DNA of 64,000 nucleotides. It comes from Haladaptatus halobius (GTDB taxonomy: Archaea > Halobacteriota > Halobacteria > Halobacteriales > Haladaptataceae). The stretch lies in NCBI RefSeq assembly GCF_020618475.1, contig NZ_CP085339.1, positions 248,001 to 312,000 of the forward strand. Direction: 5' to 3'. A program made the position numbers and the translations under genes. The notes under the pieces are model-generated. The model was given only the letters and a program-made list of their open reading frames with translations, had not been told where the DNA came from and ran no database searches. Shown here one piece after another: positions 45,678 through 54,813 of this stretch (the first letter of the stretch is position 1; every line of letters starts with the position of its first letter).

Positions 45678-46304
45678 TTAGTGGGAGTGCTGGCCGAGCA
45701 CAGTGGCGTTCTTCGCCTCGTCGTAGCGCTGGGAGACGTCGTCCCAGTTGACGATATCCCAGAAGTTGTCCACGTACTCGCCGCGGCCGTTCTCGTACTG
45801 GAGATAGTACGCATGCTCCCAGACGTCGAGTACCAGCAGTGGCGTCACACCCTGTGGGGTTTGATTTTGGTGATTCTCAGCCACGGTCACGAGTGGCTTC
45901 TCTCCGATGTGGTCGTAGACGAGGAAGCCCCAGCCGGAGCCCTCGACACCCTTAGCAGCCGCTGAGAAGTGAGCTTTGAATTGCTCAAAGCCGCCGAAGT
46001 GTTCGTCAAGAGCGTCGGCAAGCTCACCTTCAGGCTCTTCACCGCCATCGGGGGACATGTTCTCCCAGAAGACGGTGTGATTGACGTGCCCTGAAAGATT
46101 GAATGCGAGATTGCGCTCGACGCCCTTGATGTTGCCATAGTCACCGTTTTCACGCATTTGTTCGAGCGTGTCGAGAGCGGCGTTTGCACCGTCGACGTAG
46201 CCCTGGTGATGCTTGTCGTGGTGCAGTTCCATGATGCGCTGGTCGATTGCTGGCTCGAGCGCAGCGTAGTCGTACGGTAAGTCTGGTAGTTCGTAGGTAC
46301 TCAT
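45678..46304 (-). CDS. sod: Superoxide dismutase, Mn/Fe type
   Basis: A 208-residue protein from ATG 46304 (MSTYELPDLPYDYAALEPAI). Metal ligands are visible in MELHHDKHHQGYVDGAN (first His), LSGHVNHTVFWENMSP (second His) and LLVLDVWEHAYYLQYENGRG (Asp and His). The WGFLVYD segment and length fit the family. It converts superoxide to hydrogen peroxide and oxygen. Metal choice (Mn or Fe) cannot be settled here; Mn is usual in haloarchaea. Confidence 0.97.
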   Translation of the reverse strand: MSTYELPDLPYDYAALEPAIDQRIMELHHDKHHQGYVDGANAALDTLEQMRENGDYGNIKGVERNLAFNLSGHVNHTVFWENMSPDGGEEPEGELADALDEHFGGFEQFKAHFSAAAKGVEGSGWGFLVYDHIGEKPLVTVAENHQNQTPQGVTPLLVLDVWEHAYYLQYENGRGEYVDNFWDIVNWDDVSQRYDEAKNATVLGQHSH

Positions 46305-46577
46305 CTGTGTATCCTTGTAGTGCCAAGCTGACAATCACAATAAAGATTTGCTGAAGCGTATTTTGGTAGTGGTTTCAATACATCCGGAATTCCGTTGACG
46401 TTGATGGCGGTTACAGCAGCCGTTCTCGTTACAATCATTCTCACATCCTTTGTGATACGCTACTTTTAGTGCCCAATCGAAGTTGGTAGTATATATTAAA
46501 TAATTTGAATTACTGAATAGATTAATCGAATAGCTTGACGACTAGTACTGTATGGCTGAGGTGTTTCTAATTGGTGT

Positions 46578-46940
46578 TCAGAATGTGATGGTCGTGTCGT
46601 ACTCTTCTGTCAATCGGGCGAGATCTGGGGATCGACCGAGTTCTGCCCACTCCGTGAGATCTTCCGCAGTGATATTCCGCGCTGTGGCACAGGGCTCACA
46701 CACGATGAATTCATCAAGTGCATCGTTTTCCTGCAACTCTGCAAGAACCTCGGCGACAGTCGGCAATCCTGGTGCCTTGATTTCTTCGAGTTGTTCCTCC
46801 GGTTGAGTTGCAAGGCGGGTTGCTTCTTGCATTGCGAAAATCGACATGGGTTCTCCACGAGCCATCGCCCCTTTGGCGGCAACGAACGGCAGTACCGTCT
46901 TCGTCGCGTTCTCTGTCCCAATGGTCGTTATGATAAACAT
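46578..46940 (-). CDS. DsrE family protein
   Basis: A 120-residue alpha/beta protein. MFIITTIGTENATKTVLPFV starts the fold, KGAMARGEPMSIFAMQEATR is the typical post-strand helix region, and FIVCEPCATARNIT carries the cysteine pair found in sulfur-handling DsrE proteins. Such proteins bind or transfer persulfide sulfur or act as small redox partners. It lies 273 bases upstream of the superoxide dismutase gene on the same strand. Confidence 0.85.
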   Translation of the reverse strand: MFIITTIGTENATKTVLPFVAAKGAMARGEPMSIFAMQEATRLATQPEEQLEEIKAPGLPTVAEVLAELQENDALDEFIVCEPCATARNITAEDLTEWAELGRSPDLARLTEEYDTTITF

Positions 46941-47189
46941 AGTGTGTGATCCATCGCTTGAACGTATACTATAGGTTTGGAATCAATACAGTTGAATAAC
47001 CCTAAAAGTAGTTCAAAATCACTCATTGTGGCACTGCTAGAGTAAGCGAAAAATCAACAGACAACGGTATCTGGTGGTAAATAGTCTCGCAGAGTTTCCG
47101 GAGATACAGCTCCAATCAATCTTTTGTTATATCACTGCCAACACCTCTGACGCGTCGACCAATAATGAGTAACTCAGCGACAATCAGGG

Positions 47190-48110
47190 CTATGCGAGCA
47201 CCACGTCGAGCGTGAGCATAACCGCCGCGCCGATCATCAATCCAAGTGTTGCGACCCGTTCGTAGCCGCGTGAGTGCGTTGCAGGAACGATTTCGTCACC
47301 GATCACGTAGAGCATCCCGCCAGCCGCGAAGCCCATCGCATATGGCAGCAATGGGGCGGCAACCGTGACAGCCCATGCACCGAATAGAGCGAGTGGGATC
47401 TCAACGAGGCCGGCGCGGATACCAGCGACCGCCGCATACCAACGGCGGCCGAGACCAGCGTTAATCGCCGCAACCGAGACTGCGAGTCCTTCTGGAATGT
47501 TCTGAATCCCGATTGCAAGCATCAATGCGATGCCACCAGACACATCGCCACTGCCAAATCCAACGCCGACCGCAAGTCCCTCCGGCATATTATGAAGCGT
47601 GATAGCTACAGTGAATAACAGCACGGCCATAATGCGAGAATCCAGCGCAGTTGAGCTGGTGCTTGCCGATCCAGCGAAGTGGGGATGACCGTGCCCGTCT
47701 TCCCCACCGTCAGTCTTCGTTTCCACGTCTGGGACAAGCCGGTTGCTGATCATCGGACCGACGTACTGAACCCACCGTTCACCGCGGTCGAGTACTGCAA
47801 CACCGAGGAAGAACCCGATAAGTACGGGGATAATACCTGCCAGCGCGATACCGCCAAGGTGGAGAGCGCGATATCCAGGTTCGGATGCGAACTCGATACC
47901 GGGGAGTAACAAGCTCGTGAAACTCGCTGACAGCATGACCCCGGCAGCGAATCCGAGTGCAGCATCAAGCCACTTCTCGGTCGGGTTCCGCCAGATGAGG
48001 ACGACCGATGCACCGAGAAGGTTGAGAAATGCAATGATCAGTCCACCAACCAGCCCCTGAACGACTGGATCCTTTCCGACAACGTCTATGAACAGCTCTT
48101 CAATCGTCAT
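47190..48110 (-). CDS. ZIP family metal transporter
   Basis: A 306-residue protein with eight membrane helices. The ZIP signatures are in helix 4 (HNMPEGLAVGVGFGSGDVS) and helix 5 (IGIQNIPEGLAVSVA), supplying the metal-site His, Asn and Glu. The cytoplasmic loop before helix 4 (DGGEDGHGHPHFAG) is His-rich. ZIP proteins import Zn2+, Mn2+ or Fe2+ into the cytosol. A possible operator lies 135 bases upstream. Confidence 0.94.
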   Translation of the reverse strand: MTIEELFIDVVGKDPVVQGLVGGLIIAFLNLLGASVVLIWRNPTEKWLDAALGFAAGVMLSASFTSLLLPGIEFASEPGYRALHLGGIALAGIIPVLIGFFLGVAVLDRGERWVQYVGPMISNRLVPDVETKTDGGEDGHGHPHFAGSASTSSTALDSRIMAVLLFTVAITLHNMPEGLAVGVGFGSGDVSGGIALMLAIGIQNIPEGLAVSVAAINAGLGRRWYAAVAGIRAGLVEIPLALFGAWAVTVAAPLLPYAMGFAAGGMLYVIGDEIVPATHSRGYERVATLGLMIGAAVMLTLDVVLA

Positions 48111-48244
48111 TCAGTATCCTCCAGCGGTTCTGAATATCTGTGGTACAACGGTGAGCGTGGCTATACAATCGAATCTTCTTCACTAGCAAAGTCGCCTCTA
48201 GTTGTTTCGACTTCAGTAGGTCGACTGTACTTCCCATATCTTGT

Positions 48245-48258
48245 TTAGACCCGCCTAA
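48245..48258. promoter_or_regulatory. Possible metal-regulator operator upstream of the ZIP gene
   Basis: TTAGACCCGCCTAA has TTAG/CTAA half-sites with a six-base spacer, similar in form to DtxR-family operators. It is about 135 bases before the ZIP start, so the link depends on an untested long leader. Weak. Confidence 0.3.
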
Positions 48259-48539
48259 TACTTTAATTTGGCTAGTAGAAACCGACGCTGAACTAGCAAT
48301 TTGACCGTTTATTACCCCATAGAGTGACTGAATTGAATCTCTAGAAGCGCTCACAAGGGTCTATACGTTTCTACTTGTATTCGTATTGCTATCCAGCGGT
48401 ATGTAAATTGTCGGTGGTTGCGACACGGAATAGGTCGAGATAGTAATCCCATATGGATCTCGATATCGAAGGTAAGGAGATCTAGGTAAATATACCGAGT
48501 GTACCCGTCAGGATATCCAATTGGCTGTGAGTACGGTGA
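48259..48539. other. Intergenic stretch without a recognisable gene
   Basis: About 280 bases here, about 430 counting the ZIP upstream region. No gene, repeat or RNA recognised. Confidence 0.45.
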
Positions 48540-48999
48540 TTACTCTGGCGCCATTCCCTTTTCGGAAAGTTCAGCGATAGCGGTCTCGGACTTTTCAAGA
48601 TCCGAGAGATCCATCGCCTCGAGGATACGTTTTGCCTTCGTGAACTGGATCTCCTCATACGCAACGATCTGAATACGATTTCCCCATGGATCGCGGAAAT
48701 CAAATCCCTGGGTCGGGAGTCGTTCGACATTAAGTTCCTCAAGTCAGCGACGGTAGTCGGATCATCGACGACGAGACCAAAGTGCCGGTGGTCATCACCG
48801 TTGTTGGGGGACTCATCGGTTTCTGTGAGGGCGAGGAATTGATCGCCCATATCAAGGAAGGCGGCCGCCTCTGTCTGCCCGCGGAGTTCGAACTCGAAGA
48901 TCGAGCCATAGAAATCGAGTGCAGCTTCGATATCATCGACTTCAAGCGCGACATGGTTGATGCCGACGAGGCGAGCGGGAGAGTGTCCGAGTTAGTCAT
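48540..48999 (-). pseudogene. VOC (glyoxalase/dioxygenase) family protein, frameshifted twice
   Basis: From ATG 48999 (MTNSDTLPLASS) the frame must shift to read ARLVGINHVALEVDDIEAAL, then AAFLDMGDQFLALTETDE and DDHRHFGLVVDDPTTVADL. A second shift near 48740 gives LNVERLPTQGFDFRDPWGNR and IQIVAYEEIQFTKAKRIL, ending GMAPE at 48540. GINHVALEV and FRDPWGNRIQ are the two half-domain marks with metal-ligand positions. Function lost. Confidence 0.8.
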
Positions 49000-49024
49000 T
49001 TCACTAGGGGTTCTATTTGCAGAC

Positions 49025-49831
49025 CTATGAATTCGAGTCGTCGAGACGCACGTCGAACGACGTTGTAATCAGGTTCCCGTCGGGCTTCGCTTGTAAAAAG
49101 AGGCGGTATCGTCCTGCCGTGGGGAACCGTATCCTCCCACTTTCAGGGTCTGTTTCTTCAGGGTGGACGTGCACGTATGCAAGATCGCCTTCACGGAGGA
49201 CGACGAGATGTCCGAGCGCACCGAGGTACTCGTCTAACTTTGCAACCCGCTCGCCATCTTGCTGGGTTTCGAACTCAAGGACGACGGCCTCACCGGCCTG
49301 AATCTCTTCAGGCCTAAGCGTCACGTTGTACCCATTAGTCGTCGCTTCTCTGGTTGAGGCCGGGCGGGGGTCAAGTTCGACAAGCCCGGGTACAAAGAGA
49401 TCAACGCCGAGCGTCGTCGGTTGCCCGTTGACGAGGATGTCCACAAAGGCTCGGTACACGCCTGGATCTGGGAACGTAAGCTGTTGAGACCAAGTGCCGT
49501 CCGCAGTCATCTCGGGATGGAGGTGCTGAAAACGCGTAAGATCACGCCGGACAAGGATCAGATGGTTCAGTTCGTCATGAGACTCCTCGAACTCGGTGAC
49601 GACGGTCCCCTCGTAATCACGGATCTGGTATGTCCATGTCTGTTCGACACCAGGCTTAAAGCGAATATCCGACGGAACGAGACGGAGGCCATCGGCGGCA
49701 ATCGACAGTCCACCAGGCAGTGCGTGACTGCCGTGGTCAGTATATCCGCGAGCATGTGTCCCTCCTTCCCGCCCATGGTTGTATTCCCTTGTTGCCTCAT
49801 TCTCGGTTTGGTCGTACTCGTCGTTGCCCAT
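49025..49831 (-). CDS. His-rich beta-sandwich protein, possibly metal related
   Basis: A 268-residue protein without signal peptide (MGNDEYDQTENEATREYNHG). The N-terminal 45 residues contain several His. Two repeats of a beta-sandwich follow, each with a histidine cluster: DELNHLILVRRDLTRFQHLHPEMT (about 85-110) and LGALGHLVVLREGDLAYVHVHPEE (about 215-240). Similar HLHPE segments occur in bacterial proteins linked to copper or mercury handling. The remnant of a TRASH-domain regulator just upstream fits a metal role, but the ligand is unproven. Confidence 0.65.
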   Translation of the reverse strand: MGNDEYDQTENEATREYNHGREGGTHARGYTDHGSHALPGGLSIAADGLRLVPSDIRFKPGVEQTWTYQIRDYEGTVVTEFEESHDELNHLILVRRDLTRFQHLHPEMTADGTWSQQLTFPDPGVYRAFVDILVNGQPTTLGVDLFVPGLVELDPRPASTREATTNGYNVTLRPEEIQAGEAVVLEFETQQDGERVAKLDEYLGALGHLVVLREGDLAYVHVHPEETDPESGRIRFPTAGRYRLFLQAKPDGNLITTSFDVRLDDSNS

Positions 49832-50029
49832 GACTAGTATAGTGTGTTGGAATCGCTTACCGATTTCCGCTTACGATTAGAAGAATCTGGCTCGGGAAGG
49901 TTTCCAATTTAAGGCTTGGACGGAACCCACCGTTACGTTCTTTTTGTGCCGCTGGTTGCTGATAACGTGTAAGCGACCAATCTTTCAGGCGTTGGCGCTG
50001 AGTGTTTCGTACCGGGCCTCGAACTGATC

Positions 50030-50488
50030 TTAACAAGACGGACAGCAAAGGTGATACAGTTCGCCGTCGAGTCGCAGCGTTTCTCCGTCGTCATTTACCT
50101 CATTCTCACACTGCACACACGTAATCGCAAGATCCGTCCCCTCGACCTGTGGCGTCCAGTCAGCACTCGTGAGCACTACAACCTCGTAGTCAGTAATCGC
50201 TTCTAGCTCGTCAGGCTCAAACGTGTCCGTGAGGAACGTCTGGACGTCTGCTTTCGGGAGACGGGAGTGGAAGAACACGCGCGGGTCAGAGGCCATGAAT
50301 ACGTGTTCGACTCCGTCCGTGAGAGCCAGTGTATCGCGGATATCCTTGGTCACCTCAGATCGGACAGAGCGTTCGACGAGGACAGGAACGCCACTACGCA
50401 GTTTCGAGCGGTCGAGATCGAGGATGAACCGTTGAATGATACCCAGCTCCTGGAGTCGACTGATGCGACCAGATCCAAATAGGATCTC
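50030..50488 (-). pseudogene. Lrp/AsnC-type regulator with TRASH domain, N-terminally truncated
   Basis: The frame, open from about 50488 without a start, reads RISRLQELGIIQRFILDLDR and SGVPVLVERSVRSEVTKDI, then VEHVFMASDPRVFFHSRLPK, ending in ITCVQCENEVNDDGETLRLD and LYHLCCPSC. The first part is the end of an AsnC-type winged helix; the last is a TRASH zinc/copper-sensing knuckle. About 35 N-terminal residues with the first helices are missing. Translation from ATG 50353 would give a 107-residue product without DNA-binding domain. Such regulators control copper export genes in haloarchaea. Confidence 0.7.
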
Positions 50489-50536
50489 TCCTACAAATCA
50501 CTCAGAGTTCAAGCGTTATTGACCGGTTTATACTGG

Positions 50537-50575
50537 TTTAAGGTTAAGATTAATCTTAAAACTACTTTAAGGTTA
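50537..50575. repeat. TTAAG-type repeat cluster 1, promoter of the AAA ATPase gene
   Basis: Contains the perfect 16-base palindrome TTAAGATTAATCTTAA at 50544-50559, flanked by two direct copies of TTTAAGGTTA at 50537-50546 and 50566-50575. It ends 20 bases before the ATPase start codon, so a bound protein would control this gene. Confidence 0.8.
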
Positions 50576-50594
50576 TGTATTTTATTATCGAAGT

Positions 50595-51527
50595 ATGGGA
50601 ACGGATCAATTCACACAATCACTCAACGACACTGAAAGCGTCCAAAAGCGCTACGCGAAACAGCTAGGGATCAAACCAGATCGGATTCCCTTCACAGCGG
50701 AGACGTTACCAAACCCAGAGGTTGCCGTCCGTGTGAACGATGACTTGCTCAACGAAGTTGCCTCACATATCTTGAATCGAGCGGGGCACGTCTCGATCAT
50801 CGACCGGCGCGGGGCAGGGAAGACTCACTTTCGCGATCTCGTCTATGACGCACTCGCAAACGGTCCCCGAAGCGAAGAGTTCCATATTGCACGTATTCGT
50901 GAAGTCGAATCTATCACAACACGACGATTCTATACACGACTACTATACGAGCTATCCCAGTATGACGATTTGGAGATCCCGGATGACTATCCACATCCGA
51001 CCGATGAGGTCCGACAAATCGTCGAAGGCGTAGCAGCCCAGCTCGAAGAACACGATATCGCCTGCATTATCCAAGTGGATCAGCTTGAGGACGCGGCACG
51101 CAATACACGTACGTTCAAACAGCTACTTGCCGCGTTACAGAGTGTCGGTGACCTTGGTGATGAAGAACCAGTATTCTTGTTGTTCCTGTTCGGGACACCG
51201 GTAGCAAGTGAACGAATAGACGAACTTCGCGAGACACTCACCTCTCGTCTCGTCGCGAAAGATCGATCGCTGGAACGGTTTGACTTTGCAGAGGCTGACG
51301 AGCTGATTGGACGGTGGCTCGCGTTCGCACGCGAAGAGGAATACAGTGACGGCTACTCATCCAATCCCTACACTGCAAGCGCAATTGACGAGATTGTCGA
51401 TCGGAGCGACGGAACTCCACGCTCGATTCGACAACAGTGTTACCACGCGTTCCGTGCTGGTGCACGGCAATTCGATGACATTGAAACGGTAGGAATCGAT
51501 GACTCAACACTCGAGCAATACACTTAG
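50595..51527 (+). CDS. AAA/Orc-like P-loop ATPase of a two-gene repeat-flanked unit
   Basis: A 310-residue protein (MGTDQFTQSLNDTESVQKRY). P-loop SIIDRRGAGKTHFRDLVYD at about 67-85 has Asp in place of the first Walker A glycine. Walker B-like IACIIQVDQLEDAA is at about 155-168, and sensor region VFLLFLFGTPVASERIDEL at about 193-211. A helical lid with DGTPRSIRQQCYHAFRAG follows. It resembles Orc1/Cdc6-related ATPases in the core but lacks their C-terminal winged helix. It is followed by a small gene after 26 bases and surrounded by TTAATCTTAA repeats, suggesting plasmid partition, replication control or a defence-like role. The system is not one I recognise. Confidence 0.75.
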   Translation: MGTDQFTQSLNDTESVQKRYAKQLGIKPDRIPFTAETLPNPEVAVRVNDDLLNEVASHILNRAGHVSIIDRRGAGKTHFRDLVYDALANGPRSEEFHIARIREVESITTRRFYTRLLYELSQYDDLEIPDDYPHPTDEVRQIVEGVAAQLEEHDIACIIQVDQLEDAARNTRTFKQLLAALQSVGDLGDEEPVFLLFLFGTPVASERIDELRETLTSRLVAKDRSLERFDFAEADELIGRWLAFAREEEYSDGYSSNPYTASAIDEIVDRSDGTPRSIRQQCYHAFRAGARQFDDIETVGIDDSTLEQYT

Positions 51528-51552
51528 GCTTAAAACTAAGATTAAGGTTAAC
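51528..51552. repeat. TTAAG-type repeat cluster 2, between the paired genes
   Basis: GCTTAAAACTAAGATTAAGG continuing TTAAC fills almost the whole 26-base gap between the ATPase stop and the start of the small gene. It is built of the same TTAAG/CTTAA words. Confidence 0.7.
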
Positions 51553-51553
51553 A

Positions 51554-51862
51554 ATGAGTAATCCACTTAACGACGCGATGGATGCAGCAGAATCGGAAGA
51601 GGAGACAAGTGAGGAGAAGTCGAAAAACGAATTCGACGCTGACGAGTATCTGAACAAACTCGGAGAAGGGCCGAAAGAACAGACCGTTGGCTTCTCGGTT
51701 GACGAGCCGATGCATCGATTCTACAAAGAACTCCAAAGCGACGACAACATCAAGTTCAATGTGGCCGAGTCGTTCCGCGAACATCTGAAGAAATTAGCTC
51801 GTCGCCATCCAGAAACATTCGAACGTGCAATGCGGAAATGGGAGATCGATAGAGAATATTAA
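51554..51862 (+). CDS. Small charged protein paired with the AAA ATPase
   Basis: A 102-residue protein. The N-terminal 40 residues are acidic and probably disordered (MSNPLNDAMDAAESEEETSE). Residues about 45-100 (TVGFSVDEPMHRFYKELQSD, VAESFREHLKKLARRHPETF) form one strand and at least three helices with basic patches, a layout possible for a ribbon-helix-helix or another small DNA-binding fold. By position it may be the binder of the flanking repeats, with the ATPase as its motor. This is inference. Confidence 0.65.
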   Translation: MSNPLNDAMDAAESEEETSEEKSKNEFDADEYLNKLGEGPKEQTVGFSVDEPMHRFYKELQSDDNIKFNVAESFREHLKKLARRHPETFERAMRKWEIDREY

Positions 51863-51881
51863 TCTTAAGCTTAATCCTAAG
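51859..51881. repeat. TTAAG-type repeat cluster 3
   Basis: TTAATCTTAAGCTTAATCCT followed by AAG, overlapping the stop codon of the small gene. Contains one exact TTAATCTTAA (51859-51868). Confidence 0.75.
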
Positions 51882-52416
51882 TCCCAACCATTGTATTGAG
51901 CATGTTAGGAAGGAGATTCACCTTCTGAAACAGGGTTGGAAACGAAAGGTCGGCAATGCCGTTGGAGTCCACAGTAGTATTTGTGTTGAAATCCGCTAGC
52001 TGATTTTCAAATAATACTTGATGGGTAATTTTCATATAACACCGCGATACTGTAGGATTAGTATATCGCGTTGGTTAATAGCGGTCGCCCACCCACATGT
52101 ACTGTTTTGAGGACCGAGACGGCGTCACTACCATGGAAGGTAGCCATAATATTAGCATTAATCTTAAAATTAGTATTCTTAATCTATTTTGATGTGAATC
52201 GCTTCGGAGGTACGCCCCGAGACCCGTGGCCTGTGCCGCCTGTAAATGCATCGGGGTATGAGTATTGATCTTAATTTCAACCGGACGGTGAAGGTCACCC
52301 AACACTGAAACTCGAGATTGTGAAACAGAAACACGAAAATGGCTGGATAGATTAATCTTAAGGTTAATTCCATTCTTAAGCGTCTGTCTAAAGGAAATTA
52401 TCGAATTCCACGGTTT
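51882..52416. other. Gap carrying further TTAAG-type repeats
   Basis: About 535 bases without a convincing gene. Exact TTAATCTTAA copies lie at 52158-52167 and 52352-52361, with related words at 52152-52184, 52265-52278 and 52362-52380. It could be a centromere-like or origin-like site of the flanking module. Confidence 0.6.
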
Positions 52417-53820
52417 TTAAGCCGTGGAGGAAGTCAATTGAAGAATATCAGCGGGCGTGAACAGTGAGATATCAGTACGTTCATCAGCCGTAGCTTGGAG
52501 TCCATCTGAAAATCCAGACCGACAGAAACAGCAGTAGTGAAACGTTGGTTCATCACCATCTTCTGGCGTCCACTGTATTTGTGCTGCACTCCGTTCAAGA
52601 TCAGCTAGATCACCCTCATCCATCTCTTGAGATGTGTATTTACACTCGCCAGCAACGAGTGTTCCATCGCTCGCGAGGCCAACAACGTCTAATTCGAACT
52701 CGCGGTGCCACCAGTAACCAATTCCGTGGTATGTCTTTGGAACCAGTGATGGGAGTGCTCCTTGGCAGACAATTTCAAACATCGGGCCCATATAATCAGA
52801 GAATGATGGCTTGACCAACTGCTCATAAGCATCTTCACCGAGTTGAATCAGTTTTTCTTCTTGCCCATAGACGTAGCGAAACCAAAAGCGGAACAAGGGT
52901 TCGTTCAATCGATACCGGCTTTTGCGTGTCGCAGTGGGGGTAGCCGTCACAGGGATATTCCGTTCCACTAATCGAAGACGGCGGAGTTTTGAGAGATAGG
53001 ATCCGAGTGTATTCGAATCAATACCCGCAAAGTTTGCAATCTCGTTCGCTTCACGTTTTCCAGTTGCGATCGCCCGGAGGATCGTGTAATATGTCTGGGG
53101 CTCTCGTATTCCGAATTCCGTCCGAAGCAAGAACTCTGGTTCGTTGTGAAGAACACCATGTTCAGAGAGGATATGAGACTGAATGTTCCGTGCAAGCGAC
53201 GCTGACTGCGTAAGCGCCTGCAAGTAATAGGGTGTTCCACCGAAAACACCCCAAAATTGAATCATCGTATCAGGATCGTCAGTCGGATAGAACTGTCGCG
53301 CATCAATCAGCGGAAGTGGTGGCAGATCAATTGCGGCGGTCCGCCGACCGTACAGCGGGCTTCCCCCACTGAGAACTTTTTCTTCCATAATACTGATTGA
53401 GGATCCAACAAGCACCAGTGTTATTCCAGAATCTTCGAGCTGCAGATCCCAGACGCGTTGAATCTTCGATGGAAGAGCATCATCCGACTGGATGAGATAT
53501 GGGAATTCATCAAGTACAACGATTGCGTCCTCTCGACCAAGCGCGCGTAGTAGTGCCTCCCAGTCACGTTGGATATCAGCTACGATCGGAAATACCTCAC
53601 TCGCAGTCTCGACGAAGTTAGTGAGCTGCGCCTCCGGCGTTTCCTCGGTTGCTTGCCAATAGACGGCATCATCGATATCTTCTATTGCCTCACGAATGAG
53701 TGCGCTCTTGCCGAGCCGACGACGGCCGTAGATAACGGTCAGATCGGCAGTATCACTTTGGAACTGTGATTGTAATGTGTCGAGTTCTTTCTCCCGATTA
53801 ACGAAACGTGGTGGATCCAT
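52417..53820 (-). CDS. Archaeal STAND-type ATPase with C-terminal DUF234-like domain
   Basis: A 467-residue protein. FVNREKELDTLQSQF opens the family; Walker A is VIYGRRRLGKSALIREA at about 29-45, Walker B AIVVLDEFPYL at about 98-108, and sensor LVLVGSSISIMEE. A winged helix follows (REANEIANFAGIDSNTLGSY), then the C-terminal DUF234-like region with a restriction-nuclease-like core (EFELDVVGLASDGTLVAGEC, KYTS). These ATPases are very common in archaea, often on mobile DNA, with unknown roles. The E-L-D-V and E-C-K residues look like an intact nuclease site. Confidence 0.9.
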   Translation of the reverse strand: MDPPRFVNREKELDTLQSQFQSDTADLTVIYGRRRLGKSALIREAIEDIDDAVYWQATEETPEAQLTNFVETASEVFPIVADIQRDWEALLRALGREDAIVVLDEFPYLIQSDDALPSKIQRVWDLQLEDSGITLVLVGSSISIMEEKVLSGGSPLYGRRTAAIDLPPLPLIDARQFYPTDDPDTMIQFWGVFGGTPYYLQALTQSASLARNIQSHILSEHGVLHNEPEFLLRTEFGIREPQTYYTILRAIATGKREANEIANFAGIDSNTLGSYLSKLRRLRLVERNIPVTATPTATRKSRYRLNEPLFRFWFRYVYGQEEKLIQLGEDAYEQLVKPSFSDYMGPMFEIVCQGALPSLVPKTYHGIGYWWHREFELDVVGLASDGTLVAGECKYTSQEMDEGDLADLERSAAQIQWTPEDGDEPTFHYCCFCRSGFSDGLQATADERTDISLFTPADILQLTSSTA

Positions 53821-53864
53821 GTGGCTACTTTGGGCTGATAGTTGATAATCGTGGTGATTATCTA

Positions 53865-53900
53865 AATCGTGATTTTACTAATCGTGATTTTACTAATCGT
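53865..53900. repeat. 15-bp tandem repeat downstream of the small antitoxin-like gene
   Basis: AATCGTGATTTTACT is repeated at 53865-53879 and 53880-53894, with a partial third copy AATCGT. It covers the stop codon at 53893-53895 and lies in front of the STAND ATPase start (53820), so it may act as promoter-proximal operator. Confidence 0.7.
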
Positions 53901-54147
53901 CTGGTTCAGTAACGACCTCTGGTTCCGTATTGGGAAGAACCTCGCGAAGCTCTTGAAGGATAGTTTCAGCCTCAAACACAGAGAGATCTAACTCGCGAGC
54001 CATGATTCTCGATGTCATTTTCCCTTTGACGTACGCACGTGCATACTCGATAGCGATTGCAAGTCCTGCAGTGCCATGGCGATCATGGTAGAGCTCAAGA
54101 TTTTGATTGTCCGTGCTCCGGGCGAGAGCGCCAATCAGCGTTGACAT
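53893..54147 (-). CDS. Small helical protein, antitoxin-like
   Basis: An 84-residue protein (MSTLIGALARSTDNQNLELY). It contains a helix-turn-helix-like stretch (MTSRIMARELDLSVFEAETI, LQELREVL) and an acidic tail (PNTEPEVVTEPDD). It precedes the STAND ATPase gene on the same strand. Such pairs may act as regulator and effector, but I do not recognise the family. Confidence 0.5.
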   Translation of the reverse strand: MSTLIGALARSTDNQNLELYHDRHGTAGLAIAIEYARAYVKGKMTSRIMARELDLSVFEAETILQELREVLPNTEPEVVTEPDD

Positions 54148-54164
54148 TCCAATCTGAAGTGCTG

Positions 54165-54692
54165 ACGAGCGACGTTATCCCTCTCTGTGCATCCTTTGCT
54201 GCACAAGACTTCGGTGACGCACGGAAGGCGATCGATATCCTTCGTCATTCGGGCAACTTAGCGTATAAGCAGGATGCAGAGTAGGTGACTGAAGCTCACG
54301 TCCGTGAAGCTCGTACTGAAGCAGAAAAGGATCGTTTCAAGGAACTAATCGAGGAAGTCTCTCAACAAGCGAAAGCAGTGTTATTAGCGCTTTCAATTCT
54401 CACGAACAGCTCGAACCAGGAAGAATTCGCGACACAACTCGTCTATCGCCAGTATTCGAACATCTGCAAAATAATTGATTTAGACACGCTTTCTGAGAGG
54501 CGATTTCGTGATATCTTGAACGAGCAGACGTTTCTCGGCCTGATCGATATCCAGAAGGAGAACCGTGGTCGTTCAGGTGGTATCAATCTACTAAATCGGC
54601 TTGTCGAAGATTCTGAAACCGTTTATCAGATTCTTATTGACGATAACCGATTCACAGAATTAGATGACAACCTCGACCAACGCCGTGTCTAA
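54165..54692 (+). pseudogene. Orc1/Cdc6 replication initiator, N-truncated with an in-frame stop
   Basis: The frame reads SDVIPLCASFAAQDFGDARK and AIDILRHSGNLAYKQDAE, then TAG at 54282-54284, then VTEAHVREARTEAEKDRFKE, QAKAVLLALSIL, and the winged helix LSERRFRDILNEQTFLGLID with GRSGGINLLNRL. This is the lid and C-terminal winged helix of haloarchaeal Orc1/Cdc6. The P-loop part is gone. The winged helix could still be translated from a start at 54285 (GTG), but an initiator function is lost. Confidence 0.88.
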
Positions 54693-54813
54693 GACTGGTA
54701 AACCGTCTCGAGATCATTCACTGAGGCACTCGGCTTGTTCTGTTTATAGACTCGATTAATGATTGTTCTGAGTGAATAGTGGTCTAGGTCGATCCGTTGA
54801 CGCTCCAATATTT

